Below, piece by piece: positions 4,999-5,323 of a stretch of DNA of 5,323 nucleotides. The translations under genes and the position numbers were made by a program. This DNA is from Parachlamydiales bacterium (GTDB taxonomy: Bacteria; Chlamydiota; Chlamydiia; Chlamydiales; SM23-39). The DNA is taken from positions 8,624 through 13,946 of the forward strand of contig PLXF01000175.1 of assembly GCA_003151315.1 (NCBI GenBank). The letters are read 5' to 3'. The first letter of the stretch is position 1. Every line of letters begins with the position of its first letter. Under the pieces are notes generated by a model. It saw only the letters and a program-made list of their open reading frames with translations. It did no database searches and was not told where the DNA came from.

Positions 4999-5323
4999 AT
5001 GAAAAATATGTTCTTAGGATATTTGAGATATCTGGTGGTGTTTATGCTCACCTTAAATATAGGAGCTGCATCGGATTCAACTTCTAACCAATCTGCTGTA
5101 AGACTTTCAGATCATGTACCAAGCAAGGCAGTATCCCAAGCTGTTTTCATGGAACATCTTGATGCCAGTACGCCTGTTCCTATTACTTTTGTTTTGCCTT
5201 TGCGCAACCAAACAGAGTTAGAGCGGCTCATCCAACAGATCCATAATCCCTCTGATCAGCAAAATTATGGTAAGTATTTGACCACTGCAGAATTTAACGA
5301 GAGATTTGCTCCCACTCAGGAGG
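4999..5323 (+). CDS. Secreted sedolisin-family (S53) peptidase, N-terminal part
   Basis: The 108 complete codons in view encode a secretion signal and the start of a pro-kumamolisin activation domain. The signal peptide has hydrophobic residues at about 5-19 and a likely cut after GAA (22-24), before SDS. The propeptide match is VPITFVLPLRNQTELERLI (60-78), then NPSDQQNYGKYLTTAEFNERFAPTQ (83-107), a pattern typical of S53 proenzymes. Sedolisins are acid-active serine peptidases with a Ser-Glu-Asp triad that cut off their own propeptide at low pH. The catalytic domain lies beyond the window and cannot be checked. The start is well supported by AGGAGG. The gene has its own promoter-like element and follows treT by 142 bp, so co-transcription is doubtful. 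The product is expected to be in the periplasm, on the surface or outside the cell. Confidence 0.82.
   Translation, partial: MKNMFLGYLRYLVVFMLTLNIGAASDSTSNQSAVRLSDHVPSKAVSQAVFMEHLDASTPVPITFVLPLRNQTELERLIQQIHNPSDQQNYGKYLTTAEFNERFAPTQE

Overview
The window looks like a stretch of an AT-rich bacterial chromosome, most likely from an obligate intracellular lineage. My leading guess is an environmental (Chlamydia-like) member of the Chlamydiota, but this is only moderately supported. It rests on low GC intergenic DNA, several orphan proteins with few recognisable relatives, a eukaryote-like N-terminal amidohydrolase fold, and a lone membrane-anchored glycosyltransferase-like protein. No rRNA, tRNA or marker gene is present to settle the taxonomy. 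I see no CRISPR array, insertion sequence, tRNA or phage module.

Layout from left to right. (1) Positions 1-169 are non-coding and hold a 24-bp inverted repeat (77-129) overlapping a candidate promoter. (2) 170-769 (+) encodes a 199-aa protein that resembles protein N-terminal asparagine amidohydrolase (NTAN1) and the wider CheD-like deamidase fold, followed by a textbook intrinsic terminator (776-802). (3) 803-964 is AT-rich regulatory DNA with two inverted repeats and a TATAAT box. (4) 965-2803 (+) encodes a 612-aa protein with one N-terminal membrane segment and a GT-B glycosyltransferase-like body. (5) 2816-3250 (-) encodes a small three-span membrane protein of unknown function, convergent with the preceding gene. 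(6) 3251-3602 is a 352-bp non-coding gap packed with inverted repeats, dominated by a very long hairpin whose core is 32 bp with a single G.U-type mismatch. (7) 3603-4856 (+) encodes a trehalose-forming glycosyltransferase (TreT) with a TTG start. (8) 4857-4998 is AT-rich and carries a promoter with a perfect 14-bp palindrome just upstream of the -10 box. (9) 4999 to the window edge (+) is the 5' end of a secreted sedolisin (S53) peptidase, cut off inside its pro-kumamolisin domain.

The genes do not form one operon. Each plus-strand gene has its own upstream spacer and, in most cases, its own promoter-like element, and one gene runs the other way. TreT joins an NDP-glucose to glucose to give trehalose, a stress protectant. 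The NTAN1-like protein and the secreted acid peptidase could both act on proteins, possibly those of a host, but nothing in the window links them functionally. The most unusual DNA structure is the long hairpin upstream of treT, which has the look of a repeated mobile palindrome (REP/MITE type) or a structured RNA leader.
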